A DNA stretch of 64,000 bases from Oryzias latipes (GCF_002234675.1 NC_019859.2:3689240-3753239); one strand, 5' to 3'; positions 24,971-36,774 are shown, counted from the first letter of the stretch. Notes: generated by a model not told the origin, from the letters alone. Numbers and translations: made by a program.

Positions 24971-25721
24971 TCCCACCCTACCCTACCCTACCCTACCCCA
25001 CCCTACCCTACCCTAGCCTAGCCTATCCTATCCTACCCTACCCTACGCTATCCTACCCTATCCTACCCTACGCTATCCTACCCTACCCTACTCTACCCTA
25101 CCCTACCCTACCCTACCCTACGCTACTCTATCCTACCCTACCCTACCCTACCCTACCCTACTCTATCCTACCCTACCCTACCCTACTCTATCCTACCCTA
25201 CCCTACCCTACGCTACTCTATCCTACCCTACCCTACCCTACGCTACTCTATCCTACCCTACCCTACCCTACTCTATCCTACCCTACCCTACCCTACTCTA
25301 TCCTACCCTACCCTACCCTACCCTACTCTATCCTACCCTACCCTACCCTACGCTACTCTATCCTACCCTACCCTACCCTACGCTACTCTATCCTACCCTA
25401 CCCTACCCTACGCTACTCTATCCTACCCTACCCTACCCTACGCTACTCTATCCTACCCTACCCTACCCTACGCTACTCTATCCTATCCTACCCTACCCTA
25501 CCCTACTCTATCCTACCCTACCCTACCCTACCCTACGCTACTCTATCCTACCCTACCCTACCCTACGCTACTCTATCCTACCCTACCCTACCCTACCCTA
25601 CTCTATCCTACCCTACCCTACCCTACCCTACGCTACTCTATCCTACCCTACCCTACCCTACCCTACGCTACTCTATCCTACCCTACCCTACCCTACCCTA
25701 CTCTATCCTACCCTACCCTAA
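24971..25721 (+). repeat. CCCTA pentanucleotide array with 30-bp higher-order unit
   Basis: About 750 bp of CCCTA units with variants CGCTA, CTCTA and TCCTA. From about 25200 to 25490 the variants follow a 30-bp (six-pentamer) order of CGCTA, CTCTA, TCCTA and three CCCTA units, repeated many times. The sequence lacks stops on the + strand, which produces a long but meaningless open frame. Confidence 0.95.
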
Positions 25722-26775
25722 CAAAAACAATAAAAAATAGCTACTGCTGCGGGCCATAATAAAGCCGCGAGAGGCATGGTTTGTCCTGCAGGTACTACTC
25801 ACCTTTGCTGCCCCCCTTTGACCCGCCCTCACTGGCAGAGGGGGTGCTACACTCACCTTAGTTCCCCCCCTCTGCCTCTGATACCCTGGTCAGAGCTGCA
25901 CCAAATGAAAAAAAAAAAAAAGTTTGATTCAAAATGGTGGCTGTTCTGTTTGTTTTTATCTCCATAGCAACTATTTTATATTTTGGTCGCCTGGGGCTGA
26001 CAAAGAGGTCTATGTAACTTTTAGAAGCATTTGCAAAGGTAAACTTTTGGATTTCCTTGGTAACTGAGGTTTTTTAGTTAACCACATCCACATTTTTTAT
26101 GTTTATATTGTAAAAAATATTGTTTGATTCATCTTGAGCCAACGATCCATGTATTAAATTTTCACAATATTCTGGTAGAAATGTGCGAGCAACACATTCC
26201 CACATTGTGCAGAAATGTAAAAATTGCCAAATTTCAGACTTTGCCTGTCAAGCCGTAGGTCCTGTGGCCATCCCATAATAACTTTAAAAGTTCCTTTGAT
26301 ATCCCCCACATTTGTGTTTTGGTTTCATTAGTAAATTTTGAAATATATATTTCCGAGCCCCATAAGAGGTTTTGTTCCCTTTAATGATTTTTTAAAGGTT
26401 TCTCCTGCTGTGATGTCATCATTTTTTGCAGGGGTGGTTGTCACTACACCCGAAATTCATTTTCACCGGGTACTAGCAGATTTTAAATGTGTGGCAACAT
26501 TTTTGTTCAAAGGTGCAGTAAGTAAAAATAAATTAAAAAACAATCTAGTCTATGCCTATATAGACTAGACAGGACGACATAGACAATAAAAAGGCTTTTG
26601 GTTACTGAGGTTCCTACATGGAAAACACAGCTTCATGCAAATGATGACACTGACCTCACTATGCCTCTGTTTCCTCCTAAAACCTTTTATTTGTGCTTGC
26701 TGAAGTTCATTTTGCAGATACGTTTGGCCTTGGTTACACAGTGACGTGTTTGTGTGTGTTTGTGTGTGTTTGCAG
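25722..26775. other. kcnh1 intron, nothing recognised
   Basis: Non-coding. A short TGTGTGTTTG repeat lies directly before the acceptor of the next exon. Confidence 0.5.
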
Positions 26776-26972
26776 GGAAAGGTGACGTTTTCGGGGACGT
26801 GTTCTGGAAGGAGATGACGCTGGCTCAGTCCTGCGCGAACGTCAGAGCGCTGACCTACTGCGACCTCCACGTCATCAAGCGCGACGAGCTGCAGAAGGTT
26901 CTGGAGTTCTACTCCAACTTTGCAAACCACTTTGCCAGAAACCTGGTGCTGACCTATAACCTGAGGAAGAGG
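26776..26972 (+). CDS. kcnh1: kcnh1 exon: end of CNBHD
   Basis: The exon encodes [20 protein letters not shown], then [18 protein letters not shown], and then [13 protein letters not shown]. The TYNL segment contains the YNL intrinsic-ligand motif that fills the nucleotide pocket in EAG channels. The acceptor TTTGCAG ends at 26775 and the donor GTGAGT is at 26973. The exon enters at phase 1 and leaves at phase 0, in agreement with its neighbours. Confidence 0.97.
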
Positions 26973-27339
26973 GTGAGTCAGAAAGCACTGACAACAGAGG
27001 GGGTCACCTCTTTCTTCATGGGGGGAAGCAAACACAAACAAGAACAGCTCTGGAATGTGCTTTACGATGCTAATGGTACCGATAGAGATATGATAGAGAT
27101 AGAGTCCAGTTATCGCAGCAGCTCATCTGGCATTAACTGCTTTAGTTGTCCAGCTACTTCAGAGAGAAACTGTCTGTCTGCAAGACCCACAAACAACAGC
27201 CCATAATGTCTTCGCTCAGACATGATGTAAAGGACTTTTGTTGAAGCTAACAAAATAAACAAAACAAAAAATAATTAAAAAGCCGTTTTATAATTAAAAA
27301 ATGTATGGCAGTGATGCAGCAGTACTGTGGTCGACCTAT

Positions 27340-27402
27340 GATCTGGAGATTATTGGTCTCATTCATTTGAATGAGAAGGTGTGTCCAAACATTTGGTCTG
27401 TA

Positions 27403-27462
<60 letters not shown>

Positions 27463-27475
27463 TACAGTACAGTAC
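27340..27475. mobile_element. Tc1-like terminal repeat relic with (TA)n
   Basis: GAAGGTGTGTCCAAACATTT followed by GGTCTGTACTGTATATA is the usual end of a fish Tc1-type element. A TA run of about 55 bases (27405-27459) and repeated ACAGT follow. No transposase sequence is present. Confidence 0.55.
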
Positions 27476-27509
27476 AGATATTGTACTGTATATATATGAC
27501 ACTTAAGTC

Positions 27510-27812
27510 CATTTGCTGGACTTTAAACATCGCCTGTCCGTCCTGGGGGAGGATCCCTCCTTCATGTGGACACCCCTGAGGTTTCTCTGTTTTTTTAGGA
27601 GTTTTTCCTTACCGCGAAGGGGGGGTCTAAGGGCTGGGATGTCTAGTTTAGTTTAGTCAGTTTAGTTAAAGTTTTAGTATTATCCTCTTGAATTCTATGC
27701 ATTTATGATCCTTTTTGTTTGTATGTTAACCTTACAATTATCCGCGAAAAGCCCATTGAGACGACTGTTGTTGTGAATTTGTTCTATACAAATAAAATTG
27801 AATTGAATTGAA
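27510..27812 (+). mobile_element. L2-type LINE 3' tail
   Basis: GTCCTGGGGGAGGATCCCTC, then CACCCCTGAGGTTTCTC, ACCGCGAAGGGGGGGTCTAA and CCCATTGAGACGACTGTTGT, ending AAATTGAATTGAATTGAATT. This is the same 3' UTR as at 40905-41590, in the opposite orientation. Only the tail is present. Confidence 0.85.
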
Positions 27813-28507
27813 TTAGTGTGTGACCAGAACCAAGGTGTTAGCGTAACGTACTAGAGAGGTCATGCAGACATGACACCAACACGTTAGTTTCAGCCTGTAT
27901 AATGATGGAGGCGTTTCTCTGAAGACAGCAGCAATTTTTGACAGATGAAAGGAATTAGATGAGTTGGGGGAAAAAGCTATTAAAAAATAATCTGTAATTC
28001 TGGCCACCAGCTTTTTCCCCTCTTTCTTCTGGATAGTTCATTGCCTTGGTCCATTCCCTCTGCTGTAAAATCGATTGGAAGGCCTCCGTGCCCTGTTCTG
28101 CTTGGCTGTGCACTGTAATGGTGGTGGAGAAAAGAAACGACCTGCCAGAGCAGCTCTCGCCTCCAAACCATCAGAGGGCTGTTTCTGCGCGGTCACGGCG
28201 CTCAGAGCCGCGTCAGGTCACACGTTACAGCAGCCGAATAAGAAGCAGCATCTGCCCTGACTTTAGACGCATAACATAGAAATACATTTCTAATTGTTTT
28301 GTAGTTTTAATTTTTTTGTAAGCATTCGCTGTTTTTGTTGATATTTTACAAATCCAGTCCATTGACTGTAGCTTAGATCTGAGCTGAGTGAATGTGACAT
28401 CATTCATTGAAAATGGTGTATTTCTGGCTTCAACCAAATGAAGTCAACTCATTCAGCATTTTCTTGCTTTCTGACGCCGCCATCATAGAGCCAGATGTCA
28501 TCAGTAA

Positions 28508-28720
28508 TCAAATCAAATCAAATCAACCTTTATTTATATAGCACTTTTACAACAATATATGTCACTCAAAGTGCTGTGCATAAAATACAATATACAATAA
28601 AATACAATAAAATTTAAAAACAAGATGACAAGACAAACAGTGCCGACATCCCCCCAACACACACACACGCACACACACACACATATACGCACACCATGAT
28701 AAAAAAGTGATAAAATGATG
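28508..28720 (-). mobile_element. LINE 3' tail with (CA)n
   Basis: ATCAAATCAAATCAAATCAA followed by CTTTATTTATATAGCACTTT is a common fish LINE terminus read on the minus strand. A CA-rich microsatellite (about 28657-28693) lies within it. Confidence 0.6.
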
Positions 28721-28879
28721 GAATGTGGAGACCTGGCTTCGTCCTGAAATGGGGAAACGATATTTTGGGGACCCCCCACCCAAGTAAACAGATTGGTCTG
28801 TGTCAGTCTGAGCCATCATTTCTATGGCAACCACTCTCACCAATCAGGAATGAGCCTGTTCGAAGTCCACACCCCTCCC

Positions 28880-28990
28880 ACTTGAAAGCGGGTTACCTGA
28901 AATCTGTCAATCAAATGTTCTAAACGTTGGATGTTGGGAGGGGTCACTCAGTCCAGACATGCTAAAAGACATAGACCTATACACTGGATA
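28880..28990 (-). repeat. Unclassified repeat, inverted relative to 3930-4205
   Basis: AATCTGTCAATCAAATGTTC and AGGGGTCACTCAGTCCAGAC are the reverse complements of blocks at about 4170-4195 and 3932-3950. Confidence 0.5.
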
Positions 28991-29584
28991 ATAATTTCTG
29001 ATATCTTTCATTGGATTCTAAATTAAAAACTTAAACCCGAAATTCCACATTGATCAGAGTTAGCTCCGCCCACCTCTACCATGTGCCGTAATACGCTGAT
29101 TGGGAGGGACAAACCAAAGTTAGAAGTTTGCTGAGCTTAACTGGCAATCAAAAACCACTTTTAGTACTTCTAATCAGATCCAAATGACCCCACCTACATT
29201 TGTCATCAATATAAAATGAATCAATCAACAGAAAAGGTCAATGAAGACAGGCTGTGTATGAGTTTAAATGAATTTTTTTTAAATAATAGTCAGTGGAGAG
29301 TTGTTCCTTTCTGACACCAGTGTTGGTGGTCTTTTGAGAACTAAAATATTAAGAACTTTCTTTCAGTTGGTAGGTCAAACTTGAAATCATAAGGTGCAGG
29401 CTTCGTGGTAACTGAATAAAGACCATTCAAACCCCGCCTCAGTTTGTTGACACTGAGGCTTACAGCAGGTTATTTTCTGTTTTTTTTTCATTGTGTTGCA
29501 TATTTGTAGGAACTTGATGTTTTGTAACGTTTAGGTCACTTTCTTTAGGTTTTGCAATGTTCATTTGGTCATTTTTTTCAACAG

Positions 29585-30430
29585 ATCATCTTCCGTAAAA
29601 TCGTTGATGTGAAACGTGAAGAGGAGGAAAAGCTGAAAAGAAAGGATGAAGCTCTTCTGAATCTTCCTCCTGACCACCCGGTCCGTCGGCTCTTCCAGCG
29701 GTTTCGGCAGCAGAGGGAGGCTCGGCTCGCCGCTGAGCGTGTCTGTCTGAGTAGCGGGGATGTGGAGAAAGGTGTGGCTCACCCGGAGCCCAGAGGGCCA
29801 CAAATACTAGCCTCCACCAGTATTACCATGGTAACTGAGAGCTCTGACACACCTACCACCTCCGCCTCATCTACAGCATCGCTCTCATGCAGGAGCGCCA
29901 ACCGAGTCGTTCACCAAACTTCTGTGGTCCAAAACGGTAACATAGCCGGATGCAAGTCTGTGGAGCCGCCCAAAGCTAAAGGCTGGGGACGGTTCAAGGA
30001 GGCGGTGGTGAAAGCTGAATCGTGGAGCAGCGTCTCCAAGGCGGAGTCCATGGAAACGCTGCCCGATAGAACTAAGTCTCAGGATGGAATGTCCCTGAAA
30101 AAAACCGACTCCTGTGACAGCGGCATCACAAAGAGCGACCTCCGCTTGGACAATGTCGGCGATGCTCGGACTCCTCAGGAGAGGAGTCCAGTCCAGTCTG
30201 AGGAGAAGAAGGTTTTCTGTTCCATACCAGAGCAAAGCGTGCAAGCCTCTTTCCTCGAGCTAAAACAGGAATTAAGAGCAGACATCAAATCTCTGAATAG
30301 CCGCATGGCGACGTTGGAGACTCAGCTTGCTGAGCTGCTTGGACTTCTCAAATCCAGGAAGTCGTCTGGCTGCTTCTTTGAAGCGTCTCGACCTCCTTCC
30401 CCAGATTCCGACAAAGACAGCCTATCTTAA
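29585..30430 (+). CDS. kcnh1: kcnh1 last coding exon: cytoplasmic tail
   Basis: The exon encodes 281 residues and a TAA stop. It opens with IIFRKIVDVKREEEEKLKR, and then PPDHPVRRLFQRFRQQREAR, the calmodulin-binding region of EAG1. The middle is variable, followed by the conserved VSKAESMETLPDRTKS, LKKTDSCDSGITKSDLRLDN and a SIPEQ segment. A coiled coil, LELKQELRADIKSLNSRMA with LETQLAELLGLL, acts in tetramer assembly in the family. It ends ASRPPSPDSDKDSLS. RLAAER, SMETLP and LDNVG identify KCNH1 over KCNH5. The acceptor CAACAG ends at 29584. Confidence 0.97.
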   Translation: MIFRKIVDVKREEEEKLKRKDEALLNLPPDHPVRRLFQRFRQQREARLAAERVCLSSGDVEKGVAHPEPRGPQILASTSITMVTESSDTPTTSASSTASLSCRSANRVVHQTSVVQNGNIAGCKSVEPPKAKGWGRFKEAVVKAESWSSVSKAESMETLPDRTKSQDGMSLKKTDSCDSGITKSDLRLDNVGDARTPQERSPVQSEEKKVFCSIPEQSVQASFLELKQELRADIKSLNSRMATLETQLAELLGLLKSRKSSGCFFEASRPPSPDSDKDSLS

Positions 30431-31498
30431 CACGGATGGGCTCCACCTTCCATGTGTACAGGGCTTGTTGACTCAAAATGGACCTGAAATCTGAGGGAAT
30501 CAAACGGAGTCTCCAGATGTCAACAAAGAACATCTGCTGATCACATGGAGGACAGCGACTCCTCTGATATTGTTGCACTCAACTGTTTGAACTGAAATGA
30601 CTATTGTTATTTTTGCGTTAGGAGTCGCCTCAGTTCTGCTTGCACCTTTACTTCTCAGGAGAGTTTGAGACTGTCCGACCTCCCCCTCTTATCAGCAATA
30701 AGTGTTGGCTTTACCGTAGTTTAGCTGGACTCTGGCACTGTGATGAAGGGCATTTTGTCATGACCGTTTATCGGATGCCTTTTTTTCTCTGATGAAGCCT
30801 GCTTAACTGTTCTCAACCTTCTGCTACTGAAGCAATGAAGCCTCCATCGCTGGTCAAGGTTAGCATTGTCGGACTTTTCCTCTTCACATCGGGTCATCTC
30901 ATTCACATTAGCGTCTCTTTGTGGTTTCCGTCCAAACCAACGTTATCTGAACATTTTGACTTCATACAAAGGATCACTGATGAATGTCCTTACTAGAGCT
31001 CAACACTGTGCACAGGCTTCAAAACCTTAACTTTTCACAGCGGTCTTGTTTTCTATTGCCAGTAAATGTGAAGGAACACACTGTGAGAAAGAAAAAAGCC
31101 AGTTCACGTCACTAAAGTGGAATTTGCGTTTCTTTTCAGAGCATTTGGGGAAGTTTAGCCTCGTACTGACTTTGCTGTTTGCTCTTTTCTTGCTCAGTCA
31201 TGAAATCATGCAAATATCTGTGAAAACAGCAGCAGCATTACAGGGTTTTTGAACAATCTATTATCCATTGTTACTGATTATCTTACAATGTAGATACTCT
31301 TACACTCACATGTACTAACATCTGTTTGTTTTTTTTGTCAAAGGCAGCCACTCTGACATTTGTGGTTTTGGTCATGTTTCACGGTTCCTTGGACCTGGTT
31401 CTTCTGCTTCCATATCAGGTTGATTTTTATGGCACATTTCCCATCCTGCTACCACTTTTCTTGGGCTCATCCAGGACTGGGCTGTGGGGCCAGCAGTG
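30431..31498 (+). other. Probable kcnh1 3' UTR and flank
   Basis: Unique-looking DNA directly after the stop. I could not choose a polyadenylation site with confidence, so the UTR end is undefined. Confidence 0.4.
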
Positions 31499-32220
31499 TA
31501 ACGCCTTAGACACATGCACACGTATTGGTGCTGTGGGTTTTTGGGTTTTCCAGGCCCGTGGACGGTCATAGAGTGGAGCAGCTGCATCTTAAGAGGCGCA
31601 CAGGTGAGCCTGGTAGTTCGTTTGAGGCTCGTACGATCATCTGGAAGGAACGTTGTAAAACTGGAATGTCGTGTGTGGCAAATAACCGTGAAGTATTTGT
31701 AAGGATAATGTACGTTGCAGGCACTTATGCCACACTCTAGTGGTTAGTAAGATGCAAATACATGGCGTGTGCAATACATAAGTGCCCTCATTACTAATAC
31801 TACGTCCATGTTCTTTATCGAGCTTTTAGCATATTGTGGACAAGCACTACTTGATCCTAGCGTATGTATCTACGGTTTGAGGAGGCTGGTGCGAAATGTC
31901 GTAGTGTCGCATATCTTTCTCAATGCTTTTAATTTCATTGATAGATGAAAAATTTCACGTCATAAAATTCCATCCGGGCACAAACTGCAATTTCTTCTCT
32001 ATAATCAAATTTCAAAGGGGTGGCACTTTCCAACAAAGTCCAAGTTCCCGTAAAACCCGAAAAACAAACTTTTAAACTTAAGTAGCTACGCGTGAACGCT
32101 TGGGTTTTGAACATAGAAGCCCGAAATGGACGTATACACGTGTTTACATACCTTTCATTGGAAGTGGAGGCTTTAACGCCCGTTTCCAATCTGGTGTGAA
32201 CGTAGTATAGCAGTCAGGCT
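31499..32220 (+). repeat. Unclassified ~700-bp interspersed repeat, copy 1
   Basis: Shared blocks with 35390-36770 include AGACACATGCAC, GGTGCTGTGGG, and GCCACACTCTAGT followed by a GATGCAAATAC-like segment. Shared blocks with 37255-37830 include GGGCACAAAC, TTCTCTATAATCAA and GGCACTTCC-like motifs. The family is not one I can name. Confidence 0.5.
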
Positions 32221-32544
32221 GCCGGCAAGAAGCACGCTCTTATCACGTACACAGCACTAAGGGCTCCCTGCACAGTCGCTGGGTTTGGGACGTTAAAGTA
32301 AAATATAACCGTGCTACATACCTGCAATTCAACTACTTCACCCTTACTTACCCGTACATGCTGGATAAGTGTTGGCTTCGACTTGTCACCCACAGCATGC
32401 CTGTAGACAAAAAAATGTACACAAGCATTTTCTACTGTACGGGCTCAATGAGAGGTCTATAATCTTAAAATGTCATGCAGGCCACCTGTGTATCCTGCAC
32501 AGGTTTGCCCACTTTTCACTCACAGACACTTGTGACTAACGCAA

Positions 32545-32760
32545 AAACAAAGATGCCCAGACTTCCCTCTTCCTGACCACTTCCTCCAGCTCCACAGGGT
32601 ACTCCAAGCCGTTCCCAGGCCAGTAGAGACACGTAGTTTCTCCAGCGTGTTCTGGGTCTTCCCCGAGGTCTCCACCCAGTGGGACATGCCTAGGGGGCCG
32701 GCTTAACTGGCTCCTCTCGATGTGGCTACCACTTTGAAAGACTTGTTGAACAACCAATGA
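32545..32760 (-). mobile_element. LINE ORF C-terminal fragment
   Basis: On the minus strand VELEEVVRKREVWASL and PPRHVPLGG match the C-terminal pattern of a fish non-LTR reverse transcriptase ORF. The frame changes more than once and everything upstream is missing. Confidence 0.6.
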
Positions 32761-32841
32761 AGTTACTAAATATGGAACACACTTTATGATGAAGAAACCG
32801 TGACAAAAAACAGCACACCATCAGTTCCTCTGTTTATTTAA

Positions 32842-33046
32842 CCCTTGTGCTATCTTAGATGACCCCACCCTTCCATTGACGTGTTCTCCCTACCAGGACA
32901 AAGGTGGATAAAGGTGGAAAGATTTCATGTAATCCATGGACACCAGTGAAGATCACAAATCATTGAAGAAAAAAGGTTCAGAGCACTGTCTAGTGGGTCT
33001 AGATGACCCAACTCCCAATGTTAAAGTGCCTAGGATAGCACAAGGG
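32842..33046 (+). mobile_element. TTAA-site MITE, copy 1
   Basis: The ends CCCTTGTGCTATCTTAG and CTAGGATAGCACAAGGG are inverted repeats. The left flank is TTAA and the right flank is TTAC. The body contains GGTGGAAAGATTTCATG, ATCCATGGACACCAGTGAAG and CACTGTCTAGTGGGTCTAGA. Length and target suggest a piggyBac-type non-autonomous element. Four more copies lie in the window. Confidence 0.8.
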
Positions 33047-34999
33047 TTACAGCACACTTCTTCTGTAAAGAAACTGTTTTCATTGGATCCACTTCCCGGC
33101 TTTCCAAATGCCAATATTTCTGATCCACACTGGGAACTTTTAACGGGAGTGTGTGTCTGCACTTAGGGCTCTCATATTCTTCCATGTCAGTAAAGTAGAT
33201 GAAGAGGAGACTCAGTTGACAGCCCCAAACCTTCTTGGTACCCACACCTGAAGGATGGAGGTGTTTGAAGCTGTGGGTGGAGTCACTAAAAAGCTGTTTG
33301 GGACAAAGTTAGTGTCATGATGACGCCGATGTGAGCAGATCGCCCCAGGAATTTCACTTCATATCTTCTCATTTATGGCATCCACGTGTTGCACATGGAA
33401 GAGCAGGGATTTTTTATCATTCTACACCTGTAGGTTACACCAACATGAACTTTAGACTTTGTTTTTTTTTTTCATGATGATCATTTATGGACCAAAATCT
33501 CCTTTAGTCAGAAAAAGGAAACTAAATTAATTAACATTTACACACAAACATATCACTTCATTCACAGCTTTTCTTTTTGGATTCTTTTTAAATAACATTT
33601 TATTTTTTTATTTAATAAAACAACAAAAAAGCCAACATGAGAACAGAGAAAAGCTTCCATAGAAACTGTAATGATCTAATGACATCACGCTGTATTTGTG
33701 TGAATAAGAGGAACTGTGCCCATGATTTCACATCTGTCTTTCCTGACACAGTTGTCATCTAGATGTGTGATAATGTGTTGTAATGATATGCAATTAATGC
33801 AACGAACCATCTCAGTGGAGAGCAGTTCTGGTTCAGCTGCATGACACTGAGGTTCAAAGACAGAAAACCTGCCTTGCCACTTCTTTTGCCCTCCTGCAGC
33901 CATTCAACCGTATGTCCTGAATGTTGTCTGCGCATGAAGAGCACTTCTGTGATATAACAGTATCCATGGTTACGACATATGCAGGGTTCAAATGTCTTGG
34001 CTTCAACCACTCTGATGTGCTTTCATTTTGAAATTACAGGAACAATTTTGACCACGTATTTGGAAAAGCATTATCCCTCTAAGTGAACATTTGTCTAACA
34101 CAAAAAAGCAGCTCTACAATGAGTTTGAAACACCAGAAATGTTGGTGTGACCGCATCATCAACAAATCACAGACTTTCATCTCCGTCAGGAGAAGTTCTA
34201 GCGGTCAAAAGTTATCTCCTACTTCATTCTTTGCAAAAGAACTCACAAAAAGACACAACTTCCCTACTTTCAACAGTCTTAAAGCAGCTGCTTGAGCCAC
34301 TTTTCAAAGCACTTATAACTGCAGGAATAATCTGCAAACTATGCTTCCAAATGAAGAGAGGAAAACCCATCGCTCATCTGGTAGACACCTCGCTCCACTC
34401 AGCTGCACAGAAACACACAATTGTCGTCGTCCACTAGCCATTTATGAAGCAAAAACAAAAGCTGCTCTGTGACTCAGTCTTTTCTTTTCATAAATCACAT
34501 TTAAATGGATCCATTTCCAGAAACATGAACGTAACATAAACCTGGGAAGCGGTGTGAGCTTCAGGCTGTAACTTTAAAATGAGAACGCACCAGTGTGGAT
34601 GAAGCTACTGCTTAAACGACGTTTGAATTCTCATTAGACAGGAAATCCGACTGTATCGAGATGAAGAAGATTTGCAAAAGAAAAATCAATAATAAACTTT
34701 TTATACTTTAACTTTTAGAACTTTTTTGACTCCTTCCCTTTGTTTCATTATTCCGCTTTCTAGAGAAACATTGCCTTCAGATCTGGAGATCAGGCTCACT
34801 ACAGCGAGGAGTGGCATCAGTGAGGAAAAAATACAACAATCACTGGGAGATGTGGCAGGGACTCTAGCATCAACTACAAAACCAACCTCGGAGTCTCTGA
34901 AGGCGACACCACTACAATGGAAGAACGCCATCTTTTTGTTGCCTTTTTTAGCCTCTACTATTGGCTCTGACACACCTGAGGCTCACAGCAGCGTTCCTC
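33047..34999. other. Non-coding DNA, nothing recognised
   Basis: AT-rich with several homopolymer runs. No supported gene and no clear repeat family. Confidence 0.4.
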
Positions 35000-35330
35000 T
35001 CACAGTCAGGAGAATGGGGTTAAGGCGTACGCTGAGGTCTATTGAACAAAGGAAGGCTACTAGACCAGATGGCAGAATGACAGCACAGAACATTTGGCAT
35101 TGGTCGTGTCCTCTCTACCATCATTTACCACCATTTCGCTTTCTGCTGTCCAACAATACAATACAATAAGCTACAAATTAAGGACTTCTTATTCCTATGA
35201 CTAAAGTCTGACACCATAGTGCCCCTGCCAAACAAATCCACCATCTCTAGCCTGAGTGTTTCTGTCACTCCAGCGGCGATGACGTGTTTTGAGAAACTTG
35301 TTTGGAGTCTCATTAAGTCCCTGCTGCCCC
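35000..35330 (+). mobile_element. Degraded LINE reverse-transcriptase fragment
   Basis: LRRTLRSIEQRKATRPDG matches the RSINPRKAAGPDG motif of fish LINEs. A nearby frame gives a remnant similar to the following PVPKK and LNDYRPVALTP region, around 35200-35300. The copy is old and broken in several places. Confidence 0.55.
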
Positions 35331-35628
35331 CAAAACCTTGGTTACAGAGGAGGGTGATCTAACCACCATCCTCCCTGACAAACTTAAGCCAAGACACATG
35401 CACCCAAATGGGGAGTTGACCTAAATGGGTGCTGTGGGATTGGGTGGTTTTTGAGGATTGTAGAGAGTAGAGGCCACACCTTTAGGTGAGCACAGCTATC
35501 TTATAGCTCCCTTGATGATTGTACGTTCACCTTAAGCAACGTCATGAAAATGAAACATACAGTTGTAGTGCGTGTGGTAAGTGTATTGTAAAGTATTCGT
35601 TAGGCTAATGTAAGTTACACACATTTAA

Positions 35629-35823
35629 CCCTTGTGCTATCTTAGATGACCCCACCCTTACATTGACGTGTTCTCCCTACCATGACAAAGGTGGAAAGAT
35701 TTCATGTAATCCATGGACACTAGTGAAGATCACAAATCATTGAAGAAAAAAGGTTCAGCGCACTGTCTAGTGGGTCTACATGACCCAACTCCCAATGTTA
35801 TAGTGCCTAGGATAGCACAAGGG
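35629..35823 (+). mobile_element. TTAA-site MITE, copy 2
   Basis: Same ends and body as the copy at 32842-33046, in the same orientation. The left flank is TTAA and the right flank TTAC. Differences from copy 1 are few, including a short deletion. Confidence 0.85.
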
Positions 35824-35875
35824 TTACAAGTACAGGTGATGCTGTTGTATGGTGTCCTTACGCCGCACTCTAGTC

Positions 35876-36718
35876 CAGTGTTTTTCAACACTAGTGTGCC
35901 GTGGGAAATTGCCTTCATTAACTGATCTTAAAACATTTCCCATCTCCAGGAAATCAGCTCTTTGTTCATCCAAACAGGCCCTGATAAAACACTGAGTAGT
36001 TAGGAATATAAAAATCATAAAATTATTTTTACTTTGTCTTTATTTGATTCTATTTAAGACATTTTGATGAGAATGACGGTACCGCGATTTAGCTGCATCT
36101 AAAGCTGTTTGCGGAAAAGTCCCGCCCCTTTAACTGTCTCCACCAATCATTCTTGACGGCTTGATCACATGTCATCAGTCTGACCAATCAGAAGTAGTTA
36201 AAGTCTTCACTTCCTTGTTTCGATTTAGCTCAAAAAGTCGCTCATTTCTAACAAAAATACCAGCTAAAGCTCGTCTTTAGCGGTGTAGCTTTCCATAGAA
36301 TCCGGTATCAGACCGTGGAATAAGTGAACAAAACAATGAAGCTCAGAGACGTTTGTCTGTCTACGGTCGGCGGATTTTCGGCACTACATCTCCCATGATG
36401 CATTGGGTTAAGTGACTGTCTTAGCTCACAATGAGTCTCTCCTCTTAACGTCTTAAAACAACAAACACACATCAAACAGTTTTTGAATATTTTAACTTAA
36501 CTTTTAATACATCTTTTAGAAAAAAAACAGCTGCAACTTCCAGCTTTTTCTGCAACAATTATCACAAAAATGCATGTGAGATTGCAGACGGACTGTAGAT
36601 CAAAACAGACTATGAGCCTTTTTTTTTTTTTTCTTTTTTTTTTATGGATGCTGATGTGCCGCCGGATTTTTTTCAAGGTTAAAGTGTGCCGTGGCTCAAA
36701 AAAGGTTGAAAAACACTG
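35876..36718. mobile_element. Non-autonomous hAT element, 843 bp, perfect 8-bp target duplication
   Basis: The left end is CAGTGTTTTTCAACACTAG and the right end is AAAAGGTTGAAAAACACTG. Both sides carry CTCTAGTC (35868-35875 and 36719-36726). Subterminal GTGTGCCGTGG occurs at both ends. No transposase frame is present. Confidence 0.92.
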
Positions 36719-36774
36719 CTCTAGTCATTACTGACGGCACGCAAATGCACACACTCATGGTGTACAGGTGACAG

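Larger units (their letters stand above)
35390..36770 (+). repeat. Unclassified interspersed repeat, copy 2, carrying two later insertions
   Basis: It matches copy 1 (31499-32220) in order: AGACACATGCACCC, GGTGCTGTGGGATT, AATGTAAGTTA, TTACGCCGCACTCTAGT, and after 36726 CATTACTGACGGCACGCAAA. A TTAA-site MITE (35629-35823) and a hAT element (35876-36718) interrupt it. Confidence 0.5.

Noticed and set aside
24971-25721. Internal telomeric repeat
   Set aside because: The unit is five bases (CCCTA), not the vertebrate CCCTAA, and it starts at a LINE tail.
24892-25740. 282-codon open frame
   Set aside because: It is produced by the CCCTA pentamer array, which contains no stop on this strand.
32936-33166. 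76-codon frame MDTSEDHKSLKKKGS also seen at 35713 and 39924
   Set aside because: It recurs because it is part of the TTAA-site MITE. The frame is short, ends in flanking DNA and shows no coding constraint.
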